Assembly (NCBI GenBank): GCA_023213395.1
Contig: CM041465.1
Coordinates: 32,743,741-32,807,740, forward strand
DNA from: Cycas panzhihuaensis
Taxonomy: Eukaryota > Cycadophyta
Length of the DNA: 64,000 bases
Direction: 5' to 3'
How positions within the stretch are numbered: position 1 is the first letter of the stretch; every line of letters begins with the position of its first letter. The position numbers were made by a program, and so were the translations under genes. Positions 21,981 to 33,719 of the stretch are shown in pieces. The notes beneath the pieces are model-generated. The model worked only from the letters and a program-made list of their open reading frames with translations, did no database searches and was not told the DNA's origin.

Positions 21981-22966
21981 GTGCCTTTTGATTCTTCTCT
22001 TATAAGAAAGTATATCTTATTTTCCTTCATTAATAGTTTTAAGGTATTATTTAGGTACCCTTTTCTCCTTCTTTGGTTCTTATTCAGTTCTTGATTCTTC
22101 TAGTGATAGTTCTTCCTCTTCTGATGGTGAGCCATTGCATAATATCTAAGGTGAGACTAAGTCTTTTGAAATGTCTTCTAAAGTTGGGCTACATGCTTGC
22201 TCGATGGTAATTTCTTGAGAAATAACTTGGGGTGCATCATCAATTATCTTGATTTATTTTTATTTTATTTTACATCTTCTTCATTGAATATGATATCTCT
22301 GCTTATATAGATCATGTTGGTTTTTGGATCTATATATTTATAGGCTTTTAAATTCTTATTGTAATAAATCATGATGCATTCTAGAGTTTTAGAGTCAAGC
22401 TTCATTCTTTTCTTATCAGGGATATGGACAAATGCTTAACATCCAAATACCCTTAGATGAATTACATCTAGTTTTCTTCCTATCTAGGCTTCTTCTAGGT
22501 GAGAAGATCTAGTTCCTTTGTTGGACTTTGATTCAATAGATAATAGGGTGTGTTTACTACTTCAGCCCAGTAAGATTTAAGGACTTTTTCCCATAAACCA
22601 TGCAATATGACATTTCCATAATGGCTATATTTTTTCTTCTATAACCCCATTATATTAAGGAGTATATGGGGTTTTGAATTATCTATAAATTCCATTTGCT
22701 TTGAAGTAGTTTAAGAATTCATTTAAGATATATTCACCTCCACCATCAGATCTTATGCATTTTATCTTCTCTCCTTATTTTAGTTCTACTTCAACTTTAA
22801 ATTCTTTAAAGTTATCAAACACTTTTAATTTATTTTGGAGAAAGTAGACCCATATTTTCCTAGTTAGATCATCAATAAATGTAAGAAAGTATGTATATCC
22901 ATTGATTGAATGTGGAGTGAGAGGCCAACATATGTCCATATGTATTAACTCTAATTTCTTTTGAGC
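21980..22966 (-). pseudogene. RE5 integrase
   Basis: Minus strand: LELIHMDICWPL near 22930, TFIDDLTRKIWVYFL near 22840-22890 (first catalytic Asp), CIRSDGGGEYILNEFLNYFK near 22700-22755 (second Asp), TPYTPQYNGVIEEK near 22640-22680, then HLRVFGC-stop-AFVHIPDKKR near 22410-22465 and MIYISRDIIFNEE near 22290-22330. Stops fall at positions normally occupied by Gln or Trp. Confidence 0.92.
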
Positions 22967-23500
22967 TCACAATTTTCTTTCTTTGAAAGGTATCCTATGT
23001 TGTTTTTCCAATTGATAGCTTTTATAAACAAAGTTATCTGATGTGATAGAAGGAAGACCATTGACTAACTCTTCCTTCTTCATTGACTTTAATTTTTCTA
23101 TAGGGAAGTGTCCATATTTTAAGTACCACAGTTTATCATTCTTATTAAGATCTACAATTGTACAAGCTTTTACATTAAAGAGTATGGGGTAGGAAAGCAA
23201 CCTATATAGGTCATTGCTTTCTACTCCCTTTGTGATTATGTTGCTATTATCCTTCATGTCTAAGATGTAATAGAATCTTTTTTTATTAAAAATAGTCCTT
23301 ATCTTTTTCTTGCTAAGTTGAAAGACAGAAAGGAGATTTATTTTGAGGCTATGGACTAAAAGTATATTTCTCATCTTTTTTATGCTTCCTTGTATCTTGA
23401 TGGCTATTATTCCTACTCCCTTTATATTAAGAGGGCATTTGTGTCCTTGCTTCAATGATCTATCTGATGTGTATCGCTAGAGTATCTTGAACTAGTCTTC
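22967..23500 (-). pseudogene. RE5 protease C-terminal part and GAG-pre-integrase
   Basis: A 162-codon open stretch (22967-23455): protease body (GVGIIAIKIQGSIKK, then HSLKINLLSVFQL) and the pre-integrase zinc region LWYLKYGHFPIEKLKSMKKE, with the later YKSYQLEKQHRIPF where the usual C..C pair reads Y and S. The catalytic DSG segment upstream of 23455 is not recognisable. Confidence 0.9.
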
Positions 23501-23989
23501 TCTACTAGTCATGTGCTAGGATGCTCCTAAATAAATGTACCATATATCTCTATCCTAGAGGCATGTAGTGAGAGCAACAATAAAAGTAGTCTATTTTTCT
23601 TCATATGTATTTATTTACCCCTTGCTGTTGTTTTTGATTTAATGCTTCCCTCTCTAGATGTCTAACATCCTTTATAGACATTGGTATGGATAATGTCTTG
23701 GTTGTCCACAATGATAACAAAGATTGAAAGCTTTGAAAGAACTTGTAAAATGACCAGTCTTATGATAATTATAACATGCTCTTAGAGTTGGTGTATATCC
23801 TTGAACTCTATTATCTTTCCATCTACCTCATAAAGGAGTCCTTGCTTTCAGAGTCTATACTCTTCCTCTACTTCACCCTCAGTCCTAAGTTTAATCTGGA
23901 CATATGAATGTATCTTCTTTCTCTCTAAATCTTCATATCTTTTATTTCTCTATTCTTTCCTTAATAACAACCTTGTTAGGATATCTAGG

Positions 23990-24560
23990 GTCATTGTTAC
24001 AATCTAATCATTGTTGGTTATTATATTTATAGTTACATAAAATAACTTGGGTAATTTTCTACCTATCATCTCTACTATTTCTTGATCTGTGATGGTTGCA
24101 TTAGCAGTAGAGAGATCATTTCTTAAGGACATAAGCTTGTGGATGAACTCAATCACTATTTCTATCTCTTTCATATGAAGCTTAAACAATTCCTCCTTCA
24201 AGGCAACTATTCTAGCCTTATTCTTTTCTCCATATAAATTTTTGAAACACTTCCAAATATCAGAGGTGGAGGGCAATTTCTCTACATATATGAGGAGAGG
24301 ATCTAATATTAAAAGTTTTAATACTTTGACTCTTACATTATCCTATTCTTCCTAATTTATTTGGTATGGCCCTGCAGTATCTGGTTTGGCTTCTTTTCTA
24401 GTTGTAATCTTCTAAGTATTCAAGGCTCTCAATAGTGTTTCTATTTTTATTTTCTAGACATGGTAGTTATTATCTATGAGTTTATCCATATCAGACAGGA
24501 CAAGTAAGGATGAGGCTATTTTTTACTTGAAGAACTATCGGTATAAACCTTAGGTCATAT
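23990..24560 (-). pseudogene. RE5 gag (UBN2 type)
   Basis: An open stretch at 24004-24276 reads IWKCFKNLYGEKNKARIVALK, then ELFKLHMKEIEIVIEFIHKL and LPKLFYVTI, the characteristic helical copia gag domain. Upstream to 24560 the N-terminal part (MDKLIDNNYHV, then ALNT and DTAGPY) is readable with stops. A zinc-knuckle region near 23700-23800 is degenerate. Confidence 0.88.
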
Positions 24561-25223
24561 AATTATATAGAATTCTATACAGTACTCAAACTATATAAAT
24601 GAGATCAAAATATACCTCAAAAGAAAGGTGTTGATAAGAGGATCACTAATTTGGAGTTACTTTCCCAAAACAGTCTCTAATTTGTGAGATATTCAGCCTA
24701 TAAGGTGCAAAAGGATGGTTAGGAGTTTTCAAAATTTTACTTAAATTTTAAAAAATATTCCACAAAATTCTTTAAAGAGGGCTTCAAACTGATCATATTT
24801 CAAGTACTGAGATTGCATGAATGATTCCCAGTAGAAAAATAAAGGAAAAATACTAAAAATGAGTACCTCTTTCTCCAAACCTATATACCTGGTAAATTAG
24901 GTAAAACTACCTAAAAATGGCCTCAGATAAACTTGATACAAAAGGAAAGATTGATGAGGATGATGAGATCTACCTTCTAACCAAATTTTATAATGTTCTA
25001 AGAGTTTTAAATTTTCTATCTGTATGGATGTATAATTTTGTACTAGACTATACAAATCTATACTCTTTATTTGTCTAGATTCTTTTCTCCTTAACTATCC
25101 TTTCTCCTTATTTAGTTTCTTGGCTTGACTGGATCAATTCTGAGTATGAACTGATAAACTCTGTATCTAAAGTAGAATTGCCTCTTTCATAGACTAAATC
25201 TTTCTCTTAGACAAGTACATAGA

Positions 25224-25238
25224 CCTACTCTGATACCA
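25224..25238 (-). other. RE5 primer-binding site
   Basis: Minus-strand TGGTATCAGAGTAGG follows the LTR end TTTCTAACA without a gap. Ten of the first twelve bases or more match the initiator-Met tRNA complement. Confidence 0.9.
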
Positions 25239-25469
25239 TGTTAGAAAATTACTCAAAGATGGAAGAAAAGTGCTTGATTGATTATGAAGGAGTAAACTCT
25301 TGAATATATATAATTAGGGTTTATAACCCCCAAGAAATTAACTATAACCAAAATATCAAATGGTGACACTTGTCTAGCACGTGTCCCACATACATTTATA
25401 AGTTACATCCTTGAGGGTTCTATTATATTACCCTTTTAGACTCTTAAGATAAAACTTTACATTCTAATA
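25239..25469 (-). repeat. RE5 5' LTR
   Basis: Partner of 21136-21344. On the minus strand it runs from TATTAGAATG (TG changed to TA) to CTAACA. Confidence 0.9.
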
Positions 25470-28015
25470 ACCACAAAATATCTAACTCTATAGTATGATT
25501 AAATTGACCCCCCATGACATATAGTGTACATGATATACATAATATATAAATCTAAGGAATAAAATGGCCATTATGCAAAATTACAAAAGATATTTTTCAG
25601 CGTATAATAAGGAAATATTAAAAATAAAAGGAAAGAAATAGTGTGATGACAAGAGAAAGAAGAAAATAGATAAAAAATGAAGAGAAATGGAGGGAAATAA
25701 ACTCCACTTATTTCACTTAAGAATTTATTGTAGAGAAAGGGTCTAAATATTAATCTGCATAGGCTAAATAGGTAGGTAAAGACCTCTAAATAGAATCATA
25801 AGGGATATAGATCTAAACCATACTCACTAACTTTTCACCAAATCCCCTTATTAATTCCCAAAATACACTATTAAGAATGTAGATTATGTGCCTCCCTAAT
25901 AATTTAGAGTTGATGTGTTAGGAATATAGTTAGAGATCCCCACATGTATTCATGCAACTCTCAACCTTAGAATCAGAGGAAAACATAAGAGGGTCAATAT
26001 TAAGTAATTGAATGTTGGCATAATATATATTTTCATTCCCTAAAATGAATTATTTGCATCAAAACATCAGACAATACACTTAATAAATTAAAGCAACAAA
26101 TATTTCTTAAAGTAATCTACACTTTATTATAAAGACTTTTTGTATACAATAGAATGCCTTAGTGCAATAACACTACTTAGAAAAATTAACTACTATAAAT
26201 TGATACAATCATTATGAATTAAGGCCTTTGGTAGAAAAATATGCTTACTAAGTACTCTCAAATTTATGAGATCTATTACATGTAGAATAACCTCTTACTA
26301 AAAATATAATTTAGCCAACGTATATATATAAATAGATATTAGTAAAGAAGAAATAGAGAGAGAAGAAGCATAATGGAGGAAAAAGAAGAGAAAAGAGAAA
26401 AGAGTAGAAGAAGAATTCTTAGAAGAATGTCCCCCTCCCCCTACTTTTCCCTTCTCTAAAAGCTTCTACAACTCCCCTTTTAAACCATGGTGTCTTCTCA
26501 TCTAAGTCTTCTCTAATAATTCATACCCTTACTATGCTTTGTCGATCTATAACCACTATGCTAGGGAATAATCTTTACCCCTAATAAGATGACATATTTT
26601 GCACTAGTTGTTTGGTCTAATGATGCCCTTTATAGGTTAGTGTTATTGTTATAAAAAGCTTGTGAATGTTACCATTGAAGTAGCCTCAATCACTATGGTA
26701 TTATTAGATGTGGCACTATATTATTATTAATATAGTTATCATGATGGAAATTAGTCAAGTACCTATTAAAGCTAGCTAATGGTGGATATAATCTTTCACC
26801 TATATCTGGATACTAGATTTGAATTTTGTATACTAATCCTACTTCAACTAATTAGTTGTGCAGTTGTCAATAGAGTATGGATGAATAAATGTGTAACTCC
26901 ATGATACTTACCATCCTCTACTTATGGTTGTCTTCATAATTAGTTTTCTACCTTCAGGGTATGCCCCTTATGTGCATGTATCTAACTCTACTAAGCTAGA
27001 TTTTTGTGTTTTTATATGTTGTAATCTTGGATAAAGGATTGATTTCACATTAGATAATAACTCAATTCAAGTTAATTTTGTTTTCCACAATTGACTATTT
27101 CCCCAATAAAACACTTTAAATACTATATGTTTCATGCATCCCATGGTCATTCTGTGATTGAGGATGTACCACATCCTATAATCTTCTATAAACTTGCCTA
27201 CCATAACATCTTCTTGATCTCTTGCATATGAACCCTATTCTAGTTAGATAATTTAACTTATAATTCTAATCCTTCTACTAGTAGGTTGTGGACCTTATAT
27301 GATCTACTTTATATGATGTATGGGTACGTAGTGTTAATTAATGGCCATTTCATATTTTGTAACTTTTGTAATCATGTATTCATTTCTTATAAGTTAGGCA
27401 TATAATCACATTAACAATGTGTCAACATTACTGGAGTCATTAAGGCACTATTATGTCAATGGATTAGACTCTAATCATGATAGGTATTAAACAAGCAACA
27501 ACTATAATTTAAAATGTTTTTGGATCAAGAGCCTAGATTGTATTCATATTGATGTAATCTATTTGTCTACTTAGAGAGTTACTTTTAGGTGTATGCTCTT
27601 ATAAATCTTTGAATCTTAGACATATAGTGATGTATGAGTCCTTTCTAGCATCATAGTTCATTTGTTTTGATCTTGATTCCATCAAAATTTTTGTAATGAT
27701 GGGTAGGGCCCTATCTCTTTTCCTGTATTTTGGCTTCCCACAAAAGATCATCCTAGATGAGTGTTTTATACATCAACATTTCCATCAAAGAAAAGTTGCA
27801 AAAAGAGGCTTCATATAAGATAACAATTTATAAGAACTACATACATTGCCCATTTCTTATAAAAATATTTCTTACATGACTATTTCCCACATCAATCTTT
27901 CTCATAAAAGATCAACCTACATGACTATTTCTTCTTAGTTTTTCCAGCAAAAGATTGTGCCACATGACTATTTCCCATGTTGATACTTCTTTCTTAAAAC
28001 GTATTCCTAAATATT
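25470..28015 (-). repeat. RE6 left (3') LTR
   Basis: About 2.5 kb aligned with 33758-36358 from CACAAAATAT at 25473 to TTCTTAAAACGTATTC near 28010. Landmarks present in both: GAAGAGAAATGGAGGGAAAT, CACTAACTTTTCACCAAATCCCC-type phrase near 25828, the purine-rich stretch near 26345-26420, and CATGACTATTTC repeats near 27870-27990. It has no convincing coding capacity; the purine-rich stretch gives spurious open frames. Confidence 0.88.
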
Positions 28016-28425
28016 GTTCTCTTATAAGATAATGATTCAAAATATTAGCTTAGTCATTATTCTTTTCCCACACTAACCTTTCTTGTACTAATCCTTCCTC
28101 CGTCAACTTACTCTTGTTACTTGATTCTTTTGAATAAGACTCCACTTATATATTTCCATACATAAGATTGAGTGAAACTTCTAAAACTTAATGCAACATG
28201 AATAACACCCATTAGACTTAGATAATTCCCTAATGCTTATTAGATGCCTTTGTCTTGGTAAAATTATCATAACAAATCTAATGAATTATGAATCTTGGTT
28301 GTTATTAACTCTTATCATGATCTTTAACATTACTAAGCCTTTTTGAACTCTATAATTGACTCTTCACTTACCATTCTTATATGTTCCATTGAAGTCTAAA
28401 GTTTTATTTATTTACTCACCATTTT
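28016..28425. other. Sequence between RE6 left LTR and RE7
   Basis: About 400 bp with no gene seen. It may be the rest of the RE6 LTR, whose right-hand copy could be truncated at 36358, or the 3' end of the RE6 interior. Confidence 0.35.
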
Positions 28426-28713
28426 TGTTAGGTAATATTTAACCCATGGGATTTTTAAATTGATGTGATTACCCATTTCATGTATATTAGGAGGTCATAG
28501 TATATAAACTTCTTCATGTAGCTAGTTATTAGTTGATCAAATGGTTCCTAGATTGTGATTGGATAACAAAGTGGTTATATGTACTATAAATATATATTAT
28601 ATATAGTTTACATTATATGTTTATGGATATTATTCTTTATTCATTAATATGTATGTCTTATAGTTCATAGTCTTGTATGATCCTAAACCTATCATGGGCA
28701 TTGATTTCTAACA
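28426..28713 (+). repeat. RE7 left LTR
   Basis: Starts TGTTAGGTAATATTTAACCC and ends TTTCTAACA. It aligns with 30789-31113, sharing TTATAGTTCATAGTCTT and CTATCATGGGCATT near the right end. Confidence 0.88.
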
Positions 28714-28715
28714 AG

Positions 28716-28727
28716 TGGTATCAAAGT
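28716..28727 (+). other. RE7 primer-binding site
   Basis: TGGTATCAAAGT two bases after the LTR, the initiator-Met tRNA type. Confidence 0.8.
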
Positions 28728-28729
28728 TA

Positions 28730-29390
28730 TCTTTACTTGTACCCTATATATTACATTTGGTATTAGAGCCTTGGTTCAAGCCTACATTTACCCTAGTTAG
28801 GCTTTAATATTATGAGTGTATCCACTTATCAAGGGTTTATTTTGAACTTGTTTTAGTATGCATGATTATGACAAGTGACATGGGTAGTCTATTTGTTTGT
28901 TAGGTAAGACTTTGTTGTAGGTTGTGGATGATTTCAAACTGTAATTTATAAGGCACCTAAATCATGTTGGTGTTATAAGCTTGGAGTATATTGGTGTAAC
29001 TGCTTGGAGCATGTTGGTGCTATGAGCATGGAGTATATTGGTGCTTATACATAAGAATCCAACCAGAGCATAGATGTTGTAATTTTTTCGAATCCTATAA
29101 AAGTTTGTCATATCTTTCATTTATTCTTTTACTAGTTATTTTCATGTTTTACTAGTATACATGAGGTGTTATATGCGGGTCTAAGACTAGGGTTTTAGAT
29201 ATAGGTTTGAGCACCCTATGAAGCTTGTGATATGGCAAGAAGGCTATAATTTTGCCCTCTATCATGTTGGCTAAAATTAAAGGTGTTATGGCAAAGTTTA
29301 GAGAAATAGATGGTTTATGGGCTCATGTGAAGAAATTAGCAAGTATAAAGATTAGTTACCAATATCCTCAAGTAGATGTTTGGAATTTTT
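28730..29390 (+). other. RE7 5' internal region
   Basis: Non-coding in appearance. Around 28955-29045 a phrase of about 24 bp (CTTGGAGTATATTGGTGT and variants) is repeated three to four times. A second PBS-like TGGTATTAGAGC occurs at 28758-28769. Confidence 0.5.
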
Positions 29391-29556
29391 ATGGACCTAA
29401 TATCATATTTTAAGTAGTTATATGACATGAATTAAATATTAAAGGGAGAATGTTAGGTAGTGTTTACTAATCCTATGGATTAAATATTACCCAACATTCC
29501 TCTCTTAATACCTAATCCATGTCATATAATTACTTAAAATGTGATGTCAGGTCCAT
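29391..29556. repeat. RE7 inverted repeat (palindrome)
   Basis: Left arm about 29391-29472, right arm about 29478-29556, centre at AATCCTATGGATT. Each arm contains the 3' internal end (ATGGACCT.. TTAAGTA), a polypurine tract (AAAGGGAGAA) and the first 28 or so bases of the LTR (TGTTAGGTAGTG). Thus two element 3' ends face each other. Confidence 0.88.
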
Positions 29557-30788
29557 ATAAAAGCCAAACATCTATTAGAGCATATGGATAACTAGGCATT
29601 ATACCTATTAGTCCTCTAGAATGACCTTCTTGTATAAGGTTTACCAATATTTTTCCTATCAAGCAACCTTTATCTACTCCCATTTTTCCTATTTCTATAT
29701 CTCCTACACCTTGAGGAGAAAACCTAACTAAAAAACCTTAGCTCCATTCACTACACCATGGAACAAACCTACAAACATGGTTATTTAAGTAGAAACATGT
29801 GACAAAACACCTATTTTCTAACCACGGGCTCTATTTTAATACCTTGTCAACTCAAAGTCCAAACTTTAAACCATTAAAACTACTCTAAAATTATATATAA
29901 AGCATGTCATATAACCACTCATTGGAAAACCCTATGAATCAACTTTATAACATAATTAAGGACATTCAATTTTTATGTCGTATGAGAGAGATATCACTAT
30001 TTTACTAAGCATAGGTATAAATTTAGGTGAAAAAACTTAAAAATTAAATTTAATCCCCTTTCAACTTGGCTCCCAATTAATAATACAACCTCTTATAGGT
30101 GCTAGGTGGACTTTAAATCACATTAGAAATAATTTAATATCAATTTCATAAAGTTATAAATCTTATGTTATAAAAAGTAAAAAAATTTAGCTGTCACTTC
30201 TCCTCACAACCTATATGAGACCCATGTAACTAAAAATAGTGTTCATTCATAATTTTTTCATGTATTTTATATATGTAAAATGCCATACCTATAAATTTAG
30301 ATGTTAAGAATCCATTAGTAGAGTCAAATTTGAGGAATGCATGTTCTACACTAAGAAACTATGGTGGGAGGTGCCCAACACATAATAAATCCACAAAACA
30401 TACTTGAAAACACCATTTTTCTTCATAACTCTATAAAAAAATATAAATCTAAGACCATATATATATTCTCCTAAGTTCAACACCCTTATTAAATGTAGAA
30501 AATATAGTAAATGATCATAGTTCACTTCAAAAACTTGTCTAGTTTCCTAGAGGTTATCCAAGCATAATTGGTTTAATTTCTCTACAAAACTTATAGTAAA
30601 TCATAAAATATCATTTACATAACATTCCTCATATTGTCATAACATCCAAAATGTGGAGAACACTGAGAAACATCCACACAAGTGAAGAAAAATTCTCATT
30701 TTTTATTATGACCGCTGCTAACCAAAGCTTGGAGTTTACATCACTTTTTAAGTAGTTATGTGACATGGATTAGATATTAAGGGTGAAA

Positions 30789-31113
30789 TGTTGGTTAATG
30801 TTTAACCCATGGAATTATTAAATTAATGTGATTATCCCTTTAATATACACTAGAGAATCATAGTATGCATACTTCTTCATATAATTAGATCATTAGTTAA
30901 CCAAGTGGCTCTTAGATTATAATTGGACAACTAGGTGGTGATATATACTATAAATATATATTAGTTTGACATAATATAATTAGAAGTGGATATTTCCCAT
31001 AAGTATCTTGTGTTATATATTTTTATATATTATTCTTTATTTGTTCACCTACCTATCTTATAGTTCATAGTCTTATATGATCCTATAACTATCATGGGCA
31101 TTTATTTCCAACA
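30789..31113 (+). repeat. RE7 right LTR
   Basis: Starts TGTTGGTTAATG after the purine tract ATTAAGGGTGAAA and ends TTTCCAACA. It is about 37 bp longer than the left LTR because of an internal insertion near 30960-31000. Confidence 0.88.
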
Positions 31114-31639
31114 AGTGGTATTAGAGTTGTCTTTGCTTATACCTTATTTTTTATGATTGTTATGTAGGAACCAAAAATGGGGTTAGCATTTGGACTCCTT
31201 ACTTTTATTAAACTCTTGTAAGTTGATAAAAATATAGTAATTTTGAATGTAAAATCACCTAATATAATATGTATAGGGTGACAATGCTTAGTAATTGAGT
31301 ATGATGTGGTCCATAAACTACCCCTTTAGAAGCATAGACAATACATATCCCTATAGATTCAATAATTTGAGAATGTAATCTTCAAAACTTTATATGTCCA
31401 ACTATAAGTTATTAAAAAGAGATGATGTGGTAGGAGAATCTCCTTAATAGATGCCATTAATTAACAACAATAGCCCTTATGATACCAAGATCCTTCAATT
31501 AAAGCTTGTAGTTAAGTTTGTAAATTTAGAGACTATTTTTATGTCTCATCATATGATCTAGAATAGAAATCACTATTGAAATAGAGGTTAAAATATCATA
31601 AATAAGGATTATAATACTCCTAATATTGAGTACAAATAG

Positions 31640-32919
31640 TGACTAATAAATTTAATTTATCCTCTTCATCATGAGTTTCTTCAATGACAAATTTAATACT
31701 GACATCCTCCTCTTTTTCTAGCATGGAATATATGACATGTTCATCTCTTTCTAAAATCTACCATGAATCATTATAACTTGACATGGGGACCTAAATGTCT
31801 ACCTTAGCAGGCTCTTATAAGTCATGGATAATATCAAGTAGAAGGGTGGATATTCTATCATTCTAATAAATTCTTTAAATAATTAGTTCAACATCAGCAA
31901 TTATATCTAACCTTTCTAGGAAATACAAAGTGAATTTATTTTCATCAAAAATTTAATATGAGGATGTATTATGTTTCTCTATTTCTTTTATAATATGTAA
32001 ATATTTAATTTCGTATTTACTTGAGACTTCACATATCTCTAAAGTGGTATAGTACTACAAGATTTCCTCAACTTCATACTCTCCTTCTAATTATTTTCTA
32101 GAGTACTAAAAATTTCTACTAGTAGAAACCTTTTTAACTATATAAAAAACTATAAAAGAAACATTACCTCTAATTATTTCAAAAAAAAATTGTGACCTTT
32201 AATAACAATAACATTTTTCTTTTGTTAATTATTAAGTAGACCTCCTTCTAGTATTCCTTCAGCTTCTAGGTTTGTTTCATGTCAATATCATCTTCCCCCT
32301 TAGTCAACATGAAAGGTATAATGGATTTTCTATTTTTATAAATCTCCTATTGATAATCATTACTTGATGTAGATACTTATACAATGGTTTCAATAAGTCC
32401 CCAATTATATGAAAAGTTATCATTAAGATAAAATAAGAAAATAAATATTTCTTCATCAAAATCCATACCCAGCACGGAATATAAAGCATAATTATCTTCA
32501 TCCATAAGTAGAGGTGACTCATATGTATATAGGACTTCTATCATTTAGTAAAAGATTTAAGAATCTTTAGGTATAGTGATAATAGAATTTTCTTGATTGA
32601 GAGGGTGGCGTCTTAGAAATTTTTGAGATCCATATTAGATTTCTAGCTTATCTCGATTGATCTTTATTTTGTGTTCATCTTTATCAAATACTGTGATGAT
32701 TTCAACACCCTCATAATTTATCACATCAGTGCCTATGATATCTAATTTTATCTACATATCATCTTCATCCATCATCATAGCATCAAATTTATTTTCCCAA
32801 CTAATATTAACATGTTCTTCATTTGTATCTATTAGTAGAGCATTAGCTAGAAGGTTATCTTTTGTCTATTACATAAATTTATTTATGATCATTCTAAAAT
32901 CTAGAGCAAGTGATTTAGT
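31640..32919 (-). pseudogene. RE6 acidic extension downstream of gag
   Basis: Minus-strand reading continues from gag into an Asp/Glu-rich protein remnant: NEEHVNISWENKFDAMMMDE near 32760-32820, TVFDKDEHKIKINRDKLEI near 32650-32705, SPLLMDEDNYALYSVLGMDF near 32455-32515, then ICEVSSKYEIKYLHIIKEIE near 31975-32035 and HVIYSMLEKEEDVSIKFVI near 31690-31750. Stops occur about every 15-20 codons, but the same strand stays readable for 1.2 kb, well above chance in this AT-rich DNA. No protease or RT motif is seen. I do not recognise the family. Confidence 0.55.
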
Positions 32920-33480
32920 TACCTAAAAGTTCCTTAGTTATTTAGAAGCAATCCACCATTTAATTTCAAGAACCACTTGGTTGGGATATATTGCACAGGT
33001 CTTAATTCTTCCTTGATATGATTGAGAATGAAATTGAATTTATCAATGTATTGTGAAACAATCTCTCTTTCTCCTTTCTTGATCTAAGATAACTCTCTAG
33101 TCATGTGATTAAGGATCTTCTTGTTAGCATATTTCGTCTTGAAAATCTACATCAAATCATTCCAACTTCTAATAGAGGTAGGTTGTAAGGAACCAAACCA
33201 AATCATGGCTCCTATAGTTAAAGAATGAACAATCTTATGGTAACATCAGATTCATTAATTCTAAACTTCTTACATGTAAGAGGAAAAGTTACAATATGTT
33301 ATTTTGTTGAATATCCTATGGTAGTGTTTCATAAGTATCTCAAGAATATCATGTAGCTTTCCTTCAAGATCCAAAGGACTATTGTGGGCCCAAGGAAGAA
33401 TATTCTCCTAAGTTGGTATGTTTATTGAGAATTCTAATGTTTTGAAACCACTATACCAAGTTAGTACTTTTGTCTATTCA
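32920..33480 (-). pseudogene. RE6 gag (gypsy-type capsid)
   Basis: Minus strand: HDILEILMKHYHR near 33340, FPLTCKKFRINESDVTIRLF near 33225-33290, IWFGSLQPTSIRSWNDL near 33160-33210, FKTKYANKKILNHMTRELS near 33095-33150, then IKKGEREIVSQYIDKFNFIL near 33030-33090. This is the Retrotrans_gag pattern (A..WF..L.., W..L...F...F, L..I.Q...E.V..Y...F). Stops are few inside the domain. It lies just inside the right LTR, as expected for the 5' end of a minus-strand gypsy element. Confidence 0.85.
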
Positions 33481-33719
33481 ACCATCTTATGACTCTTGGT
33501 AGGCCTCCTTGATCTTTTATAGAAGCAAAGCTTTGTAACTCTTCCTTTATACTTTCACCAATACAGTATAGGCCTCCTTAATAGGATGATGATATAGTAA
33601 AACACTAAATATGATACTTACAATGATGATCCTAAGAAAAGAGAATAGAAAATTATTGTGGGGACTGTCTCTTTATCATTATATTCCCTCAAGGATTATC
33701 TATAGTAAGATTAGGTCTA

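Larger units (their letters stand above)
21136..25469 (-). mobile_element. RE5, Ty1/copia element with deleted reverse transcriptase
   Basis: Two related LTRs (25239-25469, 5'; 21136-21344, 3') enclose gag, protease, integrase and a short RT-RNase H fusion on the minus strand. A primer-binding site follows the 5' LTR. Flanks are GCAAC on the left and ACCAC on the right, so no clean target duplication. Sequence on both sides (about 21106-21135 and 25470 on) resembles one continuous end of the RE6 LTR (33720-33770), which suggests that RE5 inserted there. Confidence 0.9.
28426..31113 (+). mobile_element. RE7, small LTR element with head-to-head internal palindrome
   Basis: Two related LTRs (28426-28713 and 30789-31113), the first followed by a primer-binding site. 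Between them are three copies of the 3' internal end: plus at about 29391-29448, minus at about 29507-29556, plus at about 30738-30788. The second LTR is followed not by a target duplication but by a second primer-binding-like sequence (31114-31150) resembling 28714-28750, so it once headed another copy. No pol or gag is recognised. Non-autonomous and rearranged. Confidence 0.8.
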
